Made by a program: the position numbers and the translations under genes. A stretch of 64,000 nucleotides of DNA from Streptomyces griseofuscus (GTDB taxonomy: Bacteria; Actinomycetota; Actinomycetes; Streptomycetales; Streptomycetaceae): the NCBI RefSeq assembly GCF_014673495.1, contig NZ_CP051006.1, positions 7,129,001 through 7,193,000 on the forward strand. Direction: 5' to 3'. The notes under the pieces are model-generated. The model was not told the origin of the DNA, did no database searches, and saw nothing but the letters and a program-made list of their open reading frames with translations. Shown here one piece after another: positions 49,404-58,445 of the stretch; positions within the stretch are counted from its first letter, which is position 1, and each line of letters starts with the position of its first letter.

Positions 49404-50372
49404 TCAGCCCTGGCGTGCGTTCAGGGACGCCAGATAGGCGTTGTACTCCGCCAGCTCCTTGTCGCCGTCCCGGTCCGCCTGCCGGTCCTTGCGCCTGGCG
49501 TGGCGCTTCTCGGAGCCGTACCACTGGAACAGCAGCGCGATCAGCACCAGTACGGACGGGACCTCGCTGAACGCCCAGGCGATGCCGCCGGCGCTGTTCT
49601 GGTCGGACAGCGGGTCGATGCCGAGGGAGGCGGGCGGGTGCAGGAAGGTGTTCACCATCGGCGTCGACGCCATCATCAGCGCGATGCCGAAGAAGGCGTG
49701 GAACGGCATGCCCGCGAACAGCTCCAGCATCCGCATCAGATGACCCGGCCGGTGCGGGCCCGGGTCCACGCCGATGATCGGCCAGAAGAAGACGACACCG
49801 ACCGCGAGGAAGTGCACCATCATCGCGATGTGCCCGGTCTTCGAACCCATCAGGAAGTCGAACAGCGGGGTGAAGTAGAGCACGTACAGGCTCGCGATGA
49901 ACATCGGGATGGTGAACAGCGGGTGGGTGATGACCCGCATGTACCGGCTGTGCAGCAGCATCAGCAGCAGCTCGCGCGGACCCTTGCGGCCCCGGCCCGC
50001 GGTCGGCAGCGCGCGCAACGCCAGGGTGACCGGGGCGCCGAGCAGGATCAGGATCGGCGACAGCATGCTGATGATCATGTGCTGCACCATGTGCACGCTG
50101 AACATGACCATCCCGTAGTCGTTCAGCCTGGTGCACATCACCAGCAGGATGGTCAGCACGCCGATGACGTAGGAGAAGGTGCGGGCCACGGGCCATGTGT
50201 CGCCGCGCCGGCGCAGTCGTACGACCCCCCACGCGTACAGGCCGAGCCCGAGCAGGCAGGTGATCAGGAAGAAGGGCTCGGCCGAGAAGGCGAGCCCCCG
50301 CCCCAGCGTGAACGGCGGCAGATCCATCACCATGCCGTGTCCGCTGTGATCCATGTGTCCCATGTGATCCAT
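49404..50372 (-). CDS. CtaG-like cytochrome c oxidase assembly protein
   Basis: The product is 322 residues with about seven membrane helices, for example PFFLITCLLGLGLYAWGVV and VGVVFFWPIIGVDPG, and the caa3_CtaG-type motifs QHMIISMLSPILILLGAP and HFLAVGVVFFWP. The N-terminus is an exposed His/Met cluster (MDHMGHMDHSGHGMVMD), a likely copper-binding site. The family delivers copper to the CuB centre of heme-copper oxidases. The C-terminal tail is cytoplasmic and basic. Confidence 0.9.
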   Translation of the reverse strand: MDHMGHMDHSGHGMVMDLPPFTLGRGLAFSAEPFFLITCLLGLGLYAWGVVRLRRRGDTWPVARTFSYVIGVLTILLVMCTRLNDYGMVMFSVHMVQHMIISMLSPILILLGAPVTLALRALPTAGRGRKGPRELLLMLLHSRYMRVITHPLFTIPMFIASLYVLYFTPLFDFLMGSKTGHIAMMVHFLAVGVVFFWPIIGVDPGPHRPGHLMRMLELFAGMPFHAFFGIALMMASTPMVNTFLHPPASLGIDPLSDQNSAGGIAWAFSEVPSVLVLIALLFQWYGSEKRHARRKDRQADRDGDKELAEYNAYLASLNARQG

Positions 50373-50428
50373 GCGGCGGCTCCTGATTCATGGGGGTTGT
50401 ACGTTTCTGTCCGCCCATAAGAGTAGGA

Positions 50429-50460
50429 CCGCCCCCGATCATGCCGATGACCGGGGGCGG
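50429..50460 (-). terminator. Terminator after pfkA
   Basis: CCGCCCCCG (50429-50437) pairs with CGGGGGCGG (50452-50460). It lies 17 bases beyond the pfkA stop and between two leftward genes. Confidence 0.75.
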
Positions 50461-50476
50461 GTAGTTCAGGGCCGGA

Positions 50477-51502
50477 CTAAAGCACGCACTCCGCCTCGTC
50501 GTACCGCTCCACCGGGACCGTCTTCAGGGTCTCCACGGCCTCCGCCAGCGACACCATCACGATGTCGGTGCCGCGCAGCGCTGTCATCATCCCGAACTCG
50601 CCCCGGTGCACCGCCTCCACGGCGTGCCAGCCGAAGCGGGTGGCCAGCACCCTGTCGTAGGCGGTCGGTGTGCCGCCGCGCTGCACATGCCCGAGGATGA
50701 CCGGCCGGGCCTCCTTGCCGAGGCGCTGCTCCAGCTCGATGGAGAGCTGGCGGGCGATGCCGGCGAAGCGCTCGTGGCCGTAGACGTCCTTGCCGCCCTC
50801 GTCGAACTCCATGGAGCCGGCCCGGGGCTTGGCGCCCTCGGCGGCGACCACGATGGCGAACCGCTTGCCCGCCGCGAAGCGAGCGCCGACCTTGCGGGTC
50901 AACTCCTCGATGTCGAAGGGCCGTTCCGGTACGACGACGGCGTGGGCGCCGGCCGCCATGCCGGAGTGCAGGGCGATCCAGCCGGTGTGCCGGCCCATGA
51001 CCTCCACGATCAGCACCCGCTGGTGGGACTCGGCGGTGGTCTTCAGCCGGTCCAGGGCCTCGGTCGCCACGGTCACGGCGGTGTCGAAGCCGAAGGTGAC
51101 ATCGGTGACAGCGATGTCATTGTCGATCGTCTTGGGCACGCCCACGATGGGCAGTCCGTTGTCCGACAGCAGCCGGGCCGCCTTGAGGGTGCCCTCGCCG
51201 CCGATCGGGATGATCGCGTCCAGACCCAGCTCCGCGACATGCCCCTTGGCCCGCTCGACGCCGTCGCGCAGATGCTCGGGGCGGACCCGGGAGGAGCCGA
51301 GGATGGTGCCGCCGCGGGCCAGGATGCCGCCGACGGCGTCGAGGTCGAGCTTCACGGAGTCGCACTCCAGGAGGCCTTTCCAGCCGTCCCGGAAACCGAT
51401 GACCTCGTCGCCGTGGTCGGCGACCGCACGGTGCACGACGGACCGGATGACGGCGTTCAGACCGGGGCAGTCGCCGCCGGACGTGAGGACACCAATGCGC
51501 AT
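50477..51502 (-). CDS. pfkA: 6-phosphofructokinase
   Basis: The product is 341 residues. It phosphorylates fructose-6-phosphate in glycolysis. Motifs are LTSGGDCPGLNAVIR, the nucleotide site IPIGGEGTLKAA, the catalytic PKTIDNDI (Asp) and MGRHTGWIALH (sugar phosphate). The GGEGT form is common in Streptomyces ATP-dependent enzymes; a pyrophosphate-dependent enzyme would usually have GGED at that site. It is monocistronic with terminators on both sides. Confidence 0.94.
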   Translation of the reverse strand: MRIGVLTSGGDCPGLNAVIRSVVHRAVADHGDEVIGFRDGWKGLLECDSVKLDLDAVGGILARGGTILGSSRVRPEHLRDGVERAKGHVAELGLDAIIPIGGEGTLKAARLLSDNGLPIVGVPKTIDNDIAVTDVTFGFDTAVTVATEALDRLKTTAESHQRVLIVEVMGRHTGWIALHSGMAAGAHAVVVPERPFDIEELTRKVGARFAAGKRFAIVVAAEGAKPRAGSMEFDEGGKDVYGHERFAGIARQLSIELEQRLGKEARPVILGHVQRGGTPTAYDRVLATRFGWHAVEAVHRGEFGMMTALRGTDIVMVSLAEAVETLKTVPVERYDEAECVL

Positions 51503-51794
51503 AGCCCGTATTACCTTCTCGAACGTGGGCCGGGAGACCGGACCACGTTGTCCGGCGGATTCCCGGTCACCCTACCGGCGTGAGGGGGTGGCTCCGTAGC
51601 GGGCGTCCGCCTGCTGGACGCGTCCGCCCAGATGAGCGGATGCGCCGTCAGGCGGGCCCACCACGAGCCTGCCGGAACCCGCTGAGAGGCCCCTGACGCG
51701 AGGCTTACGCCGGTGACCGCTACGGCCGGAGCCCGGTGCTCGCGCGGCCGTGTGCGTGCGGCCGTGCGAGCACCGGGCTCCCGGGTGTTCGTGC
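51503..51794. other. Intergenic region with a long hairpin
   Basis: No gene is apparent. A strong nearly perfect hairpin spans 51728-51782: GGAGCCCGGTGCTCGC with its complement GCGAGCACCGGGCTCC, with further GGCC pairing toward the loop. It is the probable terminator of the murT-gatD operon (stop 51795). The pfkA promoter lies near 51520-51560. Confidence 0.7.
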
Positions 51795-52523
51795 CTAGGC
51801 CGGCTGCTGCGCCGCCGCGATGCGCTCCTCGCGCAGGGCGTCGTACCAGCGGTCGTCGATCGGGGGCAGCGCGTTGACGTCGAGCGCCAGCTTCAGCAGC
51901 AGGTCGGCGATCAGCGGGTTGCGGGCGAGGACAGGACCGTGCATGTACGTGCCGAAGACGGTCCCGTTGTACGCGCCCTCCGTGCCGTCCCCGGTGCCGT
52001 TGCCCCGGCCGATCTTGGTCCGCGCGAAGGGGCGGGCGGTCGGGCCGAGGTGGGTGACACCCTGGTGGTTCTCGAAGCCGGTCAGCGGGGGCAGGCCGAG
52101 CTGCGGGTCGATGTCGCCGAGCACGTCACCGACGCAGCGCTCGCCCTCGCCGCGCACCGAGACCACGTCGAGCAGGCCGAGGCCCGGCTCGCGCTGGCCG
52201 AGGTCGTTGATGAACTCGTGGCCGAGGATCTGGTAGCCGGCGCACACGGAGAAGACGATGGCGCCGTTCTGCACCGCCCGCTGGAGGTGCCCGTCACGGC
52301 GCAGCCGCTCGGCGGCGAGCCGCTGCGGACGGTCCTCGCCGCCGCCGATCAGGTAGATGTCGCCGGAGGTCGGGATCGGCTGGTCGCTGCGCACGTCGAG
52401 CCGGGCCACGTCCAGGCCGCGCTGCCGGGCCCGGCGCTCCACGACAAGGGCGTTGCCCTGGTCGCCGTAGGTGCTCAGCAGGTCCGGGTAGATCCACACC
52501 AGCCGCAGTTGGTTGTCGCTCAT
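51795..52523 (-). CDS. gatD: GatD-type glutamine amidotransferase subunit
   Basis: The product is 242 residues, a class I glutamine amidotransferase with Cys in SVCAGYQILGH and His in GTYMHGPVLARNP. Together with MurT it amidates the D-glutamate of lipid II to D-isoglutamine. ATG 52523 has AAGGGGATCA upstream and lies 20 bases after murT. The N-terminus LRLVWIYPDLLSTYGDQGN is typical of GatD. Confidence 0.92.
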   Translation of the reverse strand: MSDNQLRLVWIYPDLLSTYGDQGNALVVERRARQRGLDVARLDVRSDQPIPTSGDIYLIGGGEDRPQRLAAERLRRDGHLQRAVQNGAIVFSVCAGYQILGHEFINDLGQREPGLGLLDVVSVRGEGERCVGDVLGDIDPQLGLPPLTGFENHQGVTHLGPTARPFARTKIGRGNGTGDGTEGAYNGTVFGTYMHGPVLARNPLIADLLLKLALDVNALPPIDDRWYDALREERIAAAQQPA

Positions 52524-52543
52524 GAGGTGATCCCCTTCGAAGA

Positions 52544-53782
52544 TCAGTTGCCGACGCGGCGGCGCAGGTCCTGGAACGCGGTGTAGTTCGCGATGACCTC
52601 GATCCGGCCGGGCGGGCACAGCTGCACGGCCTGGTCGAGGTTCTCGCAGACCTGGAAGTGCTGGCCCGCGACCTCCAGGCGTACCGCGAGGTCCAGCTTG
52701 CGGTCGCCGAGCACGAGGATCGGGTGACCGGTGAGCCGGGTGTAGTCGACGTCCCACAGCCAGGAGGTGTCGGTGCCGTCGGCCCCGCGGGCGTTCACGG
52801 ACAGGATCACCGGGGCGGGCGGCGGGTCGATCAGCGAGAAGGTCTCCAGCCAGCCGGCCGGGTTTTTGGCCAGCAGCAGGCGCAGATCGCGGTTCTGGAA
52901 CTGCACGACGTCGTACCGGCCGGCCACCGCCTGCACCTGGTACATCCGCTCCAGGGCGACCTGCGGCGGCACCCCGAAGACGGCGGCGACGGCGGCGGAG
53001 CTGGCCGCGTTGGCCTTGTTGGCGCGACCCGGCAGCTGGAGGTGGATCGGCCAGGCGGAGCCGTGCGGGTCGAGGACGTGGTCCCCGGACAGTGCCCAGG
53101 TGGGCGTGGGCCGGCGGAAGCCGCACTCACCGCAGTACCAGTCGTCGCCGGGGCGCTGCATCACGCCGCCGCAGGACGGGCAGGACCAGGCGTCGTCCTT
53201 CCACATCTGCCCGGCCGCGACCCAGACCACGTTCGGGGACGAGGAGGCGGCCCAGACGACCAGCGGGTCGTCGCAGTTGGCGATGACGACCGCCTTGGAG
53301 CCGGCCAGGCCCTCGCGCCAGTTCTCGGCGAGCATCCGGGTCTCGGCGGCGCGGTCGAGCTGGTCGCGGGAGAGGTTCAGCAGCGCGATGCACTTCGGGT
53401 CGGTGTCCCGGGCCACTCCGGCCAGGTACTTCTCGTCGACCTCTATGACGCCGAACTTGGCGTCCGAGCCGCCCGCCAGCGCGGAGGTGATGCCGGCCGG
53501 CATGTTGGCGCCGAGCGCGTTCGACACGACCGGGCCCGCGGCGCGCAGCGCCTCCGCGATGAGCCGGGTGGTGGTGGTCTTGCCGTTGGTGGCGGACACC
53601 AGGATGACGTCCAGGTTCTGGGCCAGCCGCGCCAGGAGGTCGGGGTCGAGTCGCAGCGCGACCTTGCCCCCGATCACCGACCCGCTGCCACGTCCGGCGG
53701 CCCGCGATGCCGCCGCGACCGCCTTGCCCGCGGTCACGGCCAGCTTGGCCCGCGGCGTGAGCGGGTCCGAGTTGCCTGCCAT
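52544..53782 (-). CDS. murT: MurT Mur-ligase-like subunit of lipid II isoglutaminyl synthase
   Basis: The product is 412 residues. The Mur ligase ATP site is LVSATNGKTTTTRLIAE (about 59-75), with EVDEKYLAGVARD downstream. An inserted Cys4 zinc ribbon (CPSCGG...CGECGF) and the C-terminal DUF1727 domain mark it as MurT. It forms an ATP-dependent complex with GatD, encoded next, that amidates lipid II. ATG 53782 is the operon start. Confidence 0.93.
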   Translation of the reverse strand: MAGNSDPLTPRAKLAVTAGKAVAAASRAAGRGSGSVIGGKVALRLDPDLLARLAQNLDVILVSATNGKTTTTRLIAEALRAAGPVVSNALGANMPAGITSALAGGSDAKFGVIEVDEKYLAGVARDTDPKCIALLNLSRDQLDRAAETRMLAENWREGLAGSKAVVIANCDDPLVVWAASSSPNVVWVAAGQMWKDDAWSCPSCGGVMQRPGDDWYCGECGFRRPTPTWALSGDHVLDPHGSAWPIHLQLPGRANKANAASSAAVAAVFGVPPQVALERMYQVQAVAGRYDVVQFQNRDLRLLLAKNPAGWLETFSLIDPPPAPVILSVNARGADGTDTSWLWDVDYTRLTGHPILVLGDRKLDLAVRLEVAGQHFQVCENLDQAVQLCPPGRIEVIANYTAFQDLRRRVGN

Positions 53783-53935
53783 CAGTTCTCGATCCTCCTT
53801 GCGTACGCGCCGCGCCTGGGGCCATCCGGCAACGTGGTGTGAACCCTCAGCCTATCGAGATCCATTCGCACACCCGAATCCCGGTCCGCACCCACTGCGG
53901 CGGGCATGAGCTGAACGAACCGTACCCTTGCCGCC

Positions 53936-54475
53936 ATGCGACACGGTTCCATTCCGGGCGTCCACGGGCGCGTCCGGCCTCTCACCCTGCTCGGCGACCC
54001 CTGCCTGCGCGAACGCTGCGAGGACGTCACCGACTTCGGCCCCGGCCTCGCGACACTCGTGGAGGACCTGTTCGCCACGATGTACGCGGCCCAGGGGGTG
54101 GGCCTGGCCGCGAATCAGGTCGGGGTGCCGCTGCGGGTGTTCGTCTACGACTGCCCGGACGACGACGATGTCCGGCATCTCGGGCATGTGGTGAATCCCC
54201 GTCTGGTCGCGACGGACGGGATCGTGCTGCGGGGGCCCGAGGGCTGTCTGTCCCTGCCGGGTCTGGAGGCGGGCACCGAGCGGTACGACCATGCCGTGGT
54301 CGAGGGTTTCACGGTCACCGGCGAGCCCGTCACCGTCCATGGCACGGGCTTCTTCGCGCGCTGCCTCCAGCACGAGTGCGACCACCTGGCGGGCCGGGTG
54401 TACGCGGACCGTGTGACCGGGTGGCGCGGGCGGAGGCTGGAGCGGCAGATCGGGCGGGCCGCCTGGAGCCGGTGA
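53936..54475 (+). CDS. def: Peptide deformylase
   Basis: The product is 179 residues with all three metal-site motifs: GVGLAANQVG, EGCLSLPGL (Cys ligand) and QHECDHLAG (HExxH). It removes the formyl group from new N-terminal methionines. This is a second or paralogous deformylase in many Streptomyces. The gene starts 153 bases from divergent murT. Confidence 0.94.
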   Translation: MRHGSIPGVHGRVRPLTLLGDPCLRERCEDVTDFGPGLATLVEDLFATMYAAQGVGLAANQVGVPLRVFVYDCPDDDDVRHLGHVVNPRLVATDGIVLRGPEGCLSLPGLEAGTERYDHAVVEGFTVTGEPVTVHGTGFFARCLQHECDHLAGRVYADRVTGWRGRRLERQIGRAAWSR

Positions 54476-54513
54476 CCCCCGCGGGGTCCGTCTCGGGGCC
54501 GGTGAACGGTGGC

Positions 54514-55158
54514 TCAGAACCCCGGGCCGCCCACCCGGTCCCCGGCGGCCGCGAGCCGCCCCCACAGCAGATCGGCCAGCGAGCGCACCAACTCGGCGCG
54601 CGAGCACGGGCGTTCGCCGAGCCACCAGTCGCCGGCCGCGTGCATCATGCCGACGATCCCGTGCCCCCACACCCGGGCGAGCTGCTGGCTGCCGGGGCCG
54701 AGGTCCACCCGCTCCTCGATGACCTGGGCCAGGTCCTCGCCCATCCGCCGCAGCAGCGGGGCGCTGTGCTTGCCGACGTCGAAACCCTGGTCGGCGCCGG
54801 TGCTGCCCTCGGAGGGGTGCATCAGGAACCGGTAGACCTGGGGTCGGGCCTCGATGGCGGCGAGGTAGGTGTCCAGCGTGGACTCGACCCGCTCGCGCCG
54901 CTCCGCGGGGGCGTCGAGCGCGGCCCGCAGGGAGGACAGCAGGGCGTCGGTGTGCCGCTTGGCGAGCGCGGCGTAGAGTCCGCCCTTGTCGCCGAAGTGC
55001 CGGTAGAGGATGGGCTTGGTGATGCCCGCCTCGGCGGCGATCGCGTTCATCGACGCCTGCGGGCCGTCGCGGAGCACCACCCGGTCCGCGGCCTCCAGCA
55101 GCTCGCGCCGTCGGCGGTCGGCGGACCGTTGCTGATCGGTCCGCTGTGTGGTGTCCAT
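54514..55158 (-). CDS. TetR-family regulator
   Basis: The product is 214 residues. N-terminal HTH: RRELLEAADRVVLRDGPQAS, MNAIAAEAGITKPILYRHFG. The C-terminal domain is helical with Trp-rich core residues. GGGGAG precedes ATG 55158. It is divergent from an acyl-CoA dehydrogenase gene, and the intergenic region holds a repeated TACCG...AGTAAC operator, so it probably controls that gene and itself in response to an acyl-CoA. Confidence 0.9.
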   Translation of the reverse strand: MDTTQRTDQQRSADRRRRELLEAADRVVLRDGPQASMNAIAAEAGITKPILYRHFGDKGGLYAALAKRHTDALLSSLRAALDAPAERRERVESTLDTYLAAIEARPQVYRFLMHPSEGSTGADQGFDVGKHSAPLLRRMGEDLAQVIEERVDLGPGSQQLARVWGHGIVGMMHAAGDWWLGERPCSRAELVRSLADLLWGRLAAAGDRVGGPGF

Positions 55159-55267
55159 GAATGCTCTCCCCACCCGTGTTGATTCGGTGACGCCTGCGCA
55201 AACTAACACTCACCGGGCCGCTGACATCGAACGGGATGCCGGGGAGTCAGCGCAGGTTGACTTTTCC

Positions 55268-55304
55268 TACCGGTCAGTAACAGACTCGGGTTACCGCAAG
55301 TAAC
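55268..55304. promoter_or_regulatory. Candidate TetR operator pair
   Basis: TACCGGTCAGTAAC (55268-55281) and TTACCGCAAGTAAC (55291-55304) are two copies of a TACCG-N2/3-AGTAAC element 23 bases apart, each with inverted-repeat character (TTAC...GTAA). They sit just before the acyl-CoA dehydrogenase ribosome-binding site. Confidence 0.6.
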
Positions 55305-55329
55305 ACATCGTACCGCCGCTGGAGGGGAC

Positions 55330-56559
55330 ATGGCCGAGTTCACCATGGAGCTGAACGACGAACAGAAGGAAGTCCGGGACTGGCTCCATGGCTTCGCCGC
55401 CGATGTGATCCGGCCCGCGGCCGCCGAGTGGGACGAGCGCGAGGAGACCCCCTGGCCGGTGATCCAGGAGGCCGCGAAGGTCGGCATCTACTCCCTCGAC
55501 TTCTACGCGCAGCAGTACTTCGACCCCACCGGCCTCGGCATTCCGATGGCCATGGAGGAACTGTTCTGGGGCGACGCGGGGATAGCCCTGTCCATCGTGG
55601 GCACCGGCCTGGCCGCGGTGGGCGTCCTCGCCAACGGCACCGAGGAGCAGATCGGCACCTGGATCCCGCAGATGTACGGCGACGCCACCGATGTGAAGGT
55701 CGCCGCGTTCTGCTCCTCCGAGCCCGACGCCGGCTCCGATGTGGCGTCGATGCGCACGCGCGCGGTGTACGACGAGGCCAACGACGAGTGGGTGATCAAC
55801 GGCACGAAGACCTGGGCGACCAACGGCGGCATCGCCAACGTCCATGTCGTCGTGGCCAGCGTCGACCCGGAGCTGGGCTCCAAGGGCCACGCGTCCTTCA
55901 TCATCCCGCCGGGCACGCGGGGTCTCGCACAGGGCCAGAAGTTCAAGAAGCACGGCATCCGCGCCTCGCACACCGCCGAGGTCGTCCTCGATGACGTGCG
56001 GGTTCCCGGTTCCTGCCTGCTCGGCGGCAAGGAGAAGCTGGACGAGCGTCTGGCGCGCGCCCGGGAGAAGGCGAAGGCGGCCGGTGGCGAACGTGTGAAG
56101 AACGCGGCGATGGCCACGTTCGAGGCGTCCCGGCCCGCGGTGGGCGCGATGGCCGTCGGCACCGCACGCGCCGCTTATGAGGTCGCGCTCGAATATGCCA
56201 GGACGCGGGAGCAGTTCGGGCGTCCCATCATCGACAACCAGGGCGTCGCATTCCAGCTCGCCGATATGCGGACGCAGATCGACGCGGCCCGGCTGCTGGT
56301 GTGGCGGGCGTCCTGGATGGCCATCAGCGGCAAGCGGTTCACGGCCGCCGAGGGCTCGATGTCGAAGCTGTTCGCCAGCGAGACCGCGAAGAAGGTGACC
56401 GCGCAGGCGATCCAGATCCTGGGCGGGAACGGGTACACCCGGGAATACCCGGTGGAGCGGATGCACCGGGACGCGGCCATTTACACGATTTTCGAGGGGA
56501 CGAGCGAGATTCAGCGGCTCGTCATCGCCCGGACGCTTTCCGGAATGCCGATCCGGTAG
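55330..56559 (+). CDS. Acyl-CoA dehydrogenase
   Basis: The product is 409 residues, a FAD flavoenzyme of the ACAD family: VAAFCSSEPDAGSDVASMRT, EWVINGTKTWATNGGIANV and ILGGNGYTREYPVERMHRD, with the catalytic Glu region in the C-terminal IFEGTSEIQRLVIARTL. It oxidises a short- or medium-chain acyl-CoA. GGAGGGGAC precedes ATG 55330. The divergent TetR gene is its likely regulator. Confidence 0.94.
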   Translation: MAEFTMELNDEQKEVRDWLHGFAADVIRPAAAEWDEREETPWPVIQEAAKVGIYSLDFYAQQYFDPTGLGIPMAMEELFWGDAGIALSIVGTGLAAVGVLANGTEEQIGTWIPQMYGDATDVKVAAFCSSEPDAGSDVASMRTRAVYDEANDEWVINGTKTWATNGGIANVHVVVASVDPELGSKGHASFIIPPGTRGLAQGQKFKKHGIRASHTAEVVLDDVRVPGSCLLGGKEKLDERLARAREKAKAAGGERVKNAAMATFEASRPAVGAMAVGTARAAYEVALEYARTREQFGRPIIDNQGVAFQLADMRTQIDAARLLVWRASWMAISGKRFTAAEGSMSKLFASETAKKVTAQAIQILGGNGYTREYPVERMHRDAAIYTIFEGTSEIQRLVIARTLSGMPIR

Positions 56560-56668
56560 CGCTCCGCTCGCTTTTCGGTAATGCCGAAAAGGGGAACTGT
56601 GCGATGTCGGCCGCCTGTTGGCAGTGGCTGATCGCACAGTTCCCCGCGCCCCTTCGGGGGCGCTCGAC

Positions 56669-57214
56669 TCACCGGTGTTTCAGAGGCGTGAGTTGTTCGA
56701 TGTCGTACTTCAGCCGCAGCGCCTCAATCGCCTCCTGGTCGGGCGGGCCGCCGTCGCGGAGGATTTCGAGGAGTTCCTCGAAATAGCGCTCGTGGTCGGG
56801 CGGCGGGCTCGCCTGGAAGAACATCTTGGCGGGGGTGTCCGTGGGGTTCGCGAAGGCGTGCGGACAGCCGGGAGGTACGACGATGACCGTGCCCGGGGTC
56901 GCCCGCACCACCCGGTTGCCCGAACTCGACTCCCACCCCTTCCAGCTGTCCGGGGTGCGGATGCGGGGCTCGAAGGCGAGCACGTCCAGCTCGCCCTCCA
57001 GGACGTAGAACAACTCCTCACTGCGGGTGTGCACATGGGCGCCGACGTCGAAGCCCGGCGGCACCTCCACCTCGAAGGTGGAGGCCATCCGCGAGTGCGT
57101 GCCGGTGACCTTGAACGTGACCCGCTGTGCGGGTGTCTCCACCACCCGGCCCTGGCCAGGCGGTACGAGCAGCCCGTCGACCGATGCCGAGGTCAGCCCT
57201 TCGATCGTCGTCAT
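56669..57214 (-). CDS. Cupin monooxygenase of the flaviolin pathway
   Basis: The product is 181 residues with one cupin domain: GFDVGAHVHTRSEELFYVLE (metal-binding HVH...E) and later VVVPPGCPHAFANPTDTPAK (His). It lies in the rppA-P450-cupin order found in S. coelicolor and is likely the MomA-type quinone-forming monooxygenase that turns 1,3,6,8-tetrahydroxynaphthalene into flaviolin. ATG 57214 lies seven bases after the P450 stop. Confidence 0.88.
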   Translation of the reverse strand: MTTIEGLTSASVDGLLVPPGQGRVVETPAQRVTFKVTGTHSRMASTFEVEVPPGFDVGAHVHTRSEELFYVLEGELDVLAFEPRIRTPDSWKGWESSSGNRVVRATPGTVIVVPPGCPHAFANPTDTPAKMFFQASPPPDHERYFEELLEILRDGGPPDQEAIEALRLKYDIEQLTPLKHR

Positions 57215-57221
57215 CGCCGGC

Positions 57222-58445
57222 TCACCACATCACGGGCAGGGCCTCGGGACCGCGGATCAGCGCCCCCTTCTTGAAGGGCACCTCCTCGGCCGGTACGGCC
57301 AGCTTGAGACCCGGGATCCGGTCCAGCAGCGCGTCGACCAGCAGCTCGGACTCCAGCCGGGCCAGCTGCCCCCCCGGGCAGTAGTGCGGTCCAAAACCGA
57401 ACGACACATGCGGGTTGGGACACCGGGAGAAGTCGATCTCCTCCGGGTCGGGGAAGACCTCCGGGTCGCGGTTCGCGGCCAGGTACGACACATAGACCGC
57501 GTCGCCCGCGCGAATGCGCACGCCCCTGATCTCCACGTCCTCAAGGGCGATCCGGGACAGGCCGACCGCGTTGCGGTGCGGGATGTACCGCAGCAGCTCG
57601 TCGATCGCCTTCGGGCGGATCTCCGGTTCGTGGCGCAGCCGTTCGGCCAGGCCGGGGCGGGTCAGCAGCAGATAGAACATCTGCCCGCTGTTGTTGGTGA
57701 CCGCCTCGCCGCCGATCTGGAGGAGGACGGCGAGTCCGACGGCCTCCTCCAAGGTGACCTCGCCCGCGCTCACGGCGGCGCCCAGCAGCGAGGTGACGTC
57801 CTCGGCCGTGCTGCTCCCGCGCGCCCCGATGAGACCGGAGAAGTACGCGCTCATCTCGCGCTTGGCCCGCTCGCTGACCTCCTTGCCGTGCGCGGAGGAC
57901 AGGATCAGCTGGGTCCACTCGTGCATGTCGTGCCGGTCGGCGGCCGGGACGCCCATCAGCTCGCAGATCACCGCGATGGGGAACGGGCTGAGGATCGCCG
58001 CCGTCAGATCGGCCGGCGGGCCGTCCTTGAGGAGCTGGTCGATCTGCTCGTCCAGCATGTCGCGCGCCTTCTCGCGCACCCGCTCCACGCCCTTGGCCGT
58101 GAAGGCCGCGGTGACCGAGCGGCGCAGCCGGGTGTGGTCGGGCGGGTCCAGGAAGCCGACCGCGCCGCGGTCCGGTATGAAGTGCGGGGCGAGCCGGGTG
58201 ACCGGCTTGTCCATGACGGCCTCGCGGCCGAAGCGGGGGTCGTTGGTCACCATGCGCACATCGTCGTGCCGGGTGACCAGCCACGCCCAGCCCTCGCCGT
58301 TGGGCAGCTGGATGCGGGTGACCGGGCCCTCGCGCATCAGCTCGGCGAGCACCGGGTCGAAGTCGGTTCCGGTGAGGTCGAGCGCCGGCCAGTGACGGAC
58401 CGGCGGCACGGCCTCGGTGAGAGTCGCCTCCTCGGTCTCCGTCAT
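57222..58445 (-). CDS. CYP158A-type cytochrome P450 (biflaviolin coupling)
   Basis: The product is 407 residues. The heme-thiolate motif is FGFGPHYCPGG; the K helix is RNAVGLSRIALED and the I helix reads QIGGEAVTNNSG, lacking the usual conserved Thr as CYP158A2 does. That enzyme couples flaviolin into coloured dimers and trimers, part of a UV-protective pigment. ATG 58445 overlaps the rppA stop (ATGA). Confidence 0.92.
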   Translation of the reverse strand: MTETEEATLTEAVPPVRHWPALDLTGTDFDPVLAELMREGPVTRIQLPNGEGWAWLVTRHDDVRMVTNDPRFGREAVMDKPVTRLAPHFIPDRGAVGFLDPPDHTRLRRSVTAAFTAKGVERVREKARDMLDEQIDQLLKDGPPADLTAAILSPFPIAVICELMGVPAADRHDMHEWTQLILSSAHGKEVSERAKREMSAYFSGLIGARGSSTAEDVTSLLGAAVSAGEVTLEEAVGLAVLLQIGGEAVTNNSGQMFYLLLTRPGLAERLRHEPEIRPKAIDELLRYIPHRNAVGLSRIALEDVEIRGVRIRAGDAVYVSYLAANRDPEVFPDPEEIDFSRCPNPHVSFGFGPHYCPGGQLARLESELLVDALLDRIPGLKLAVPAEEVPFKKGALIRGPEALPVMW

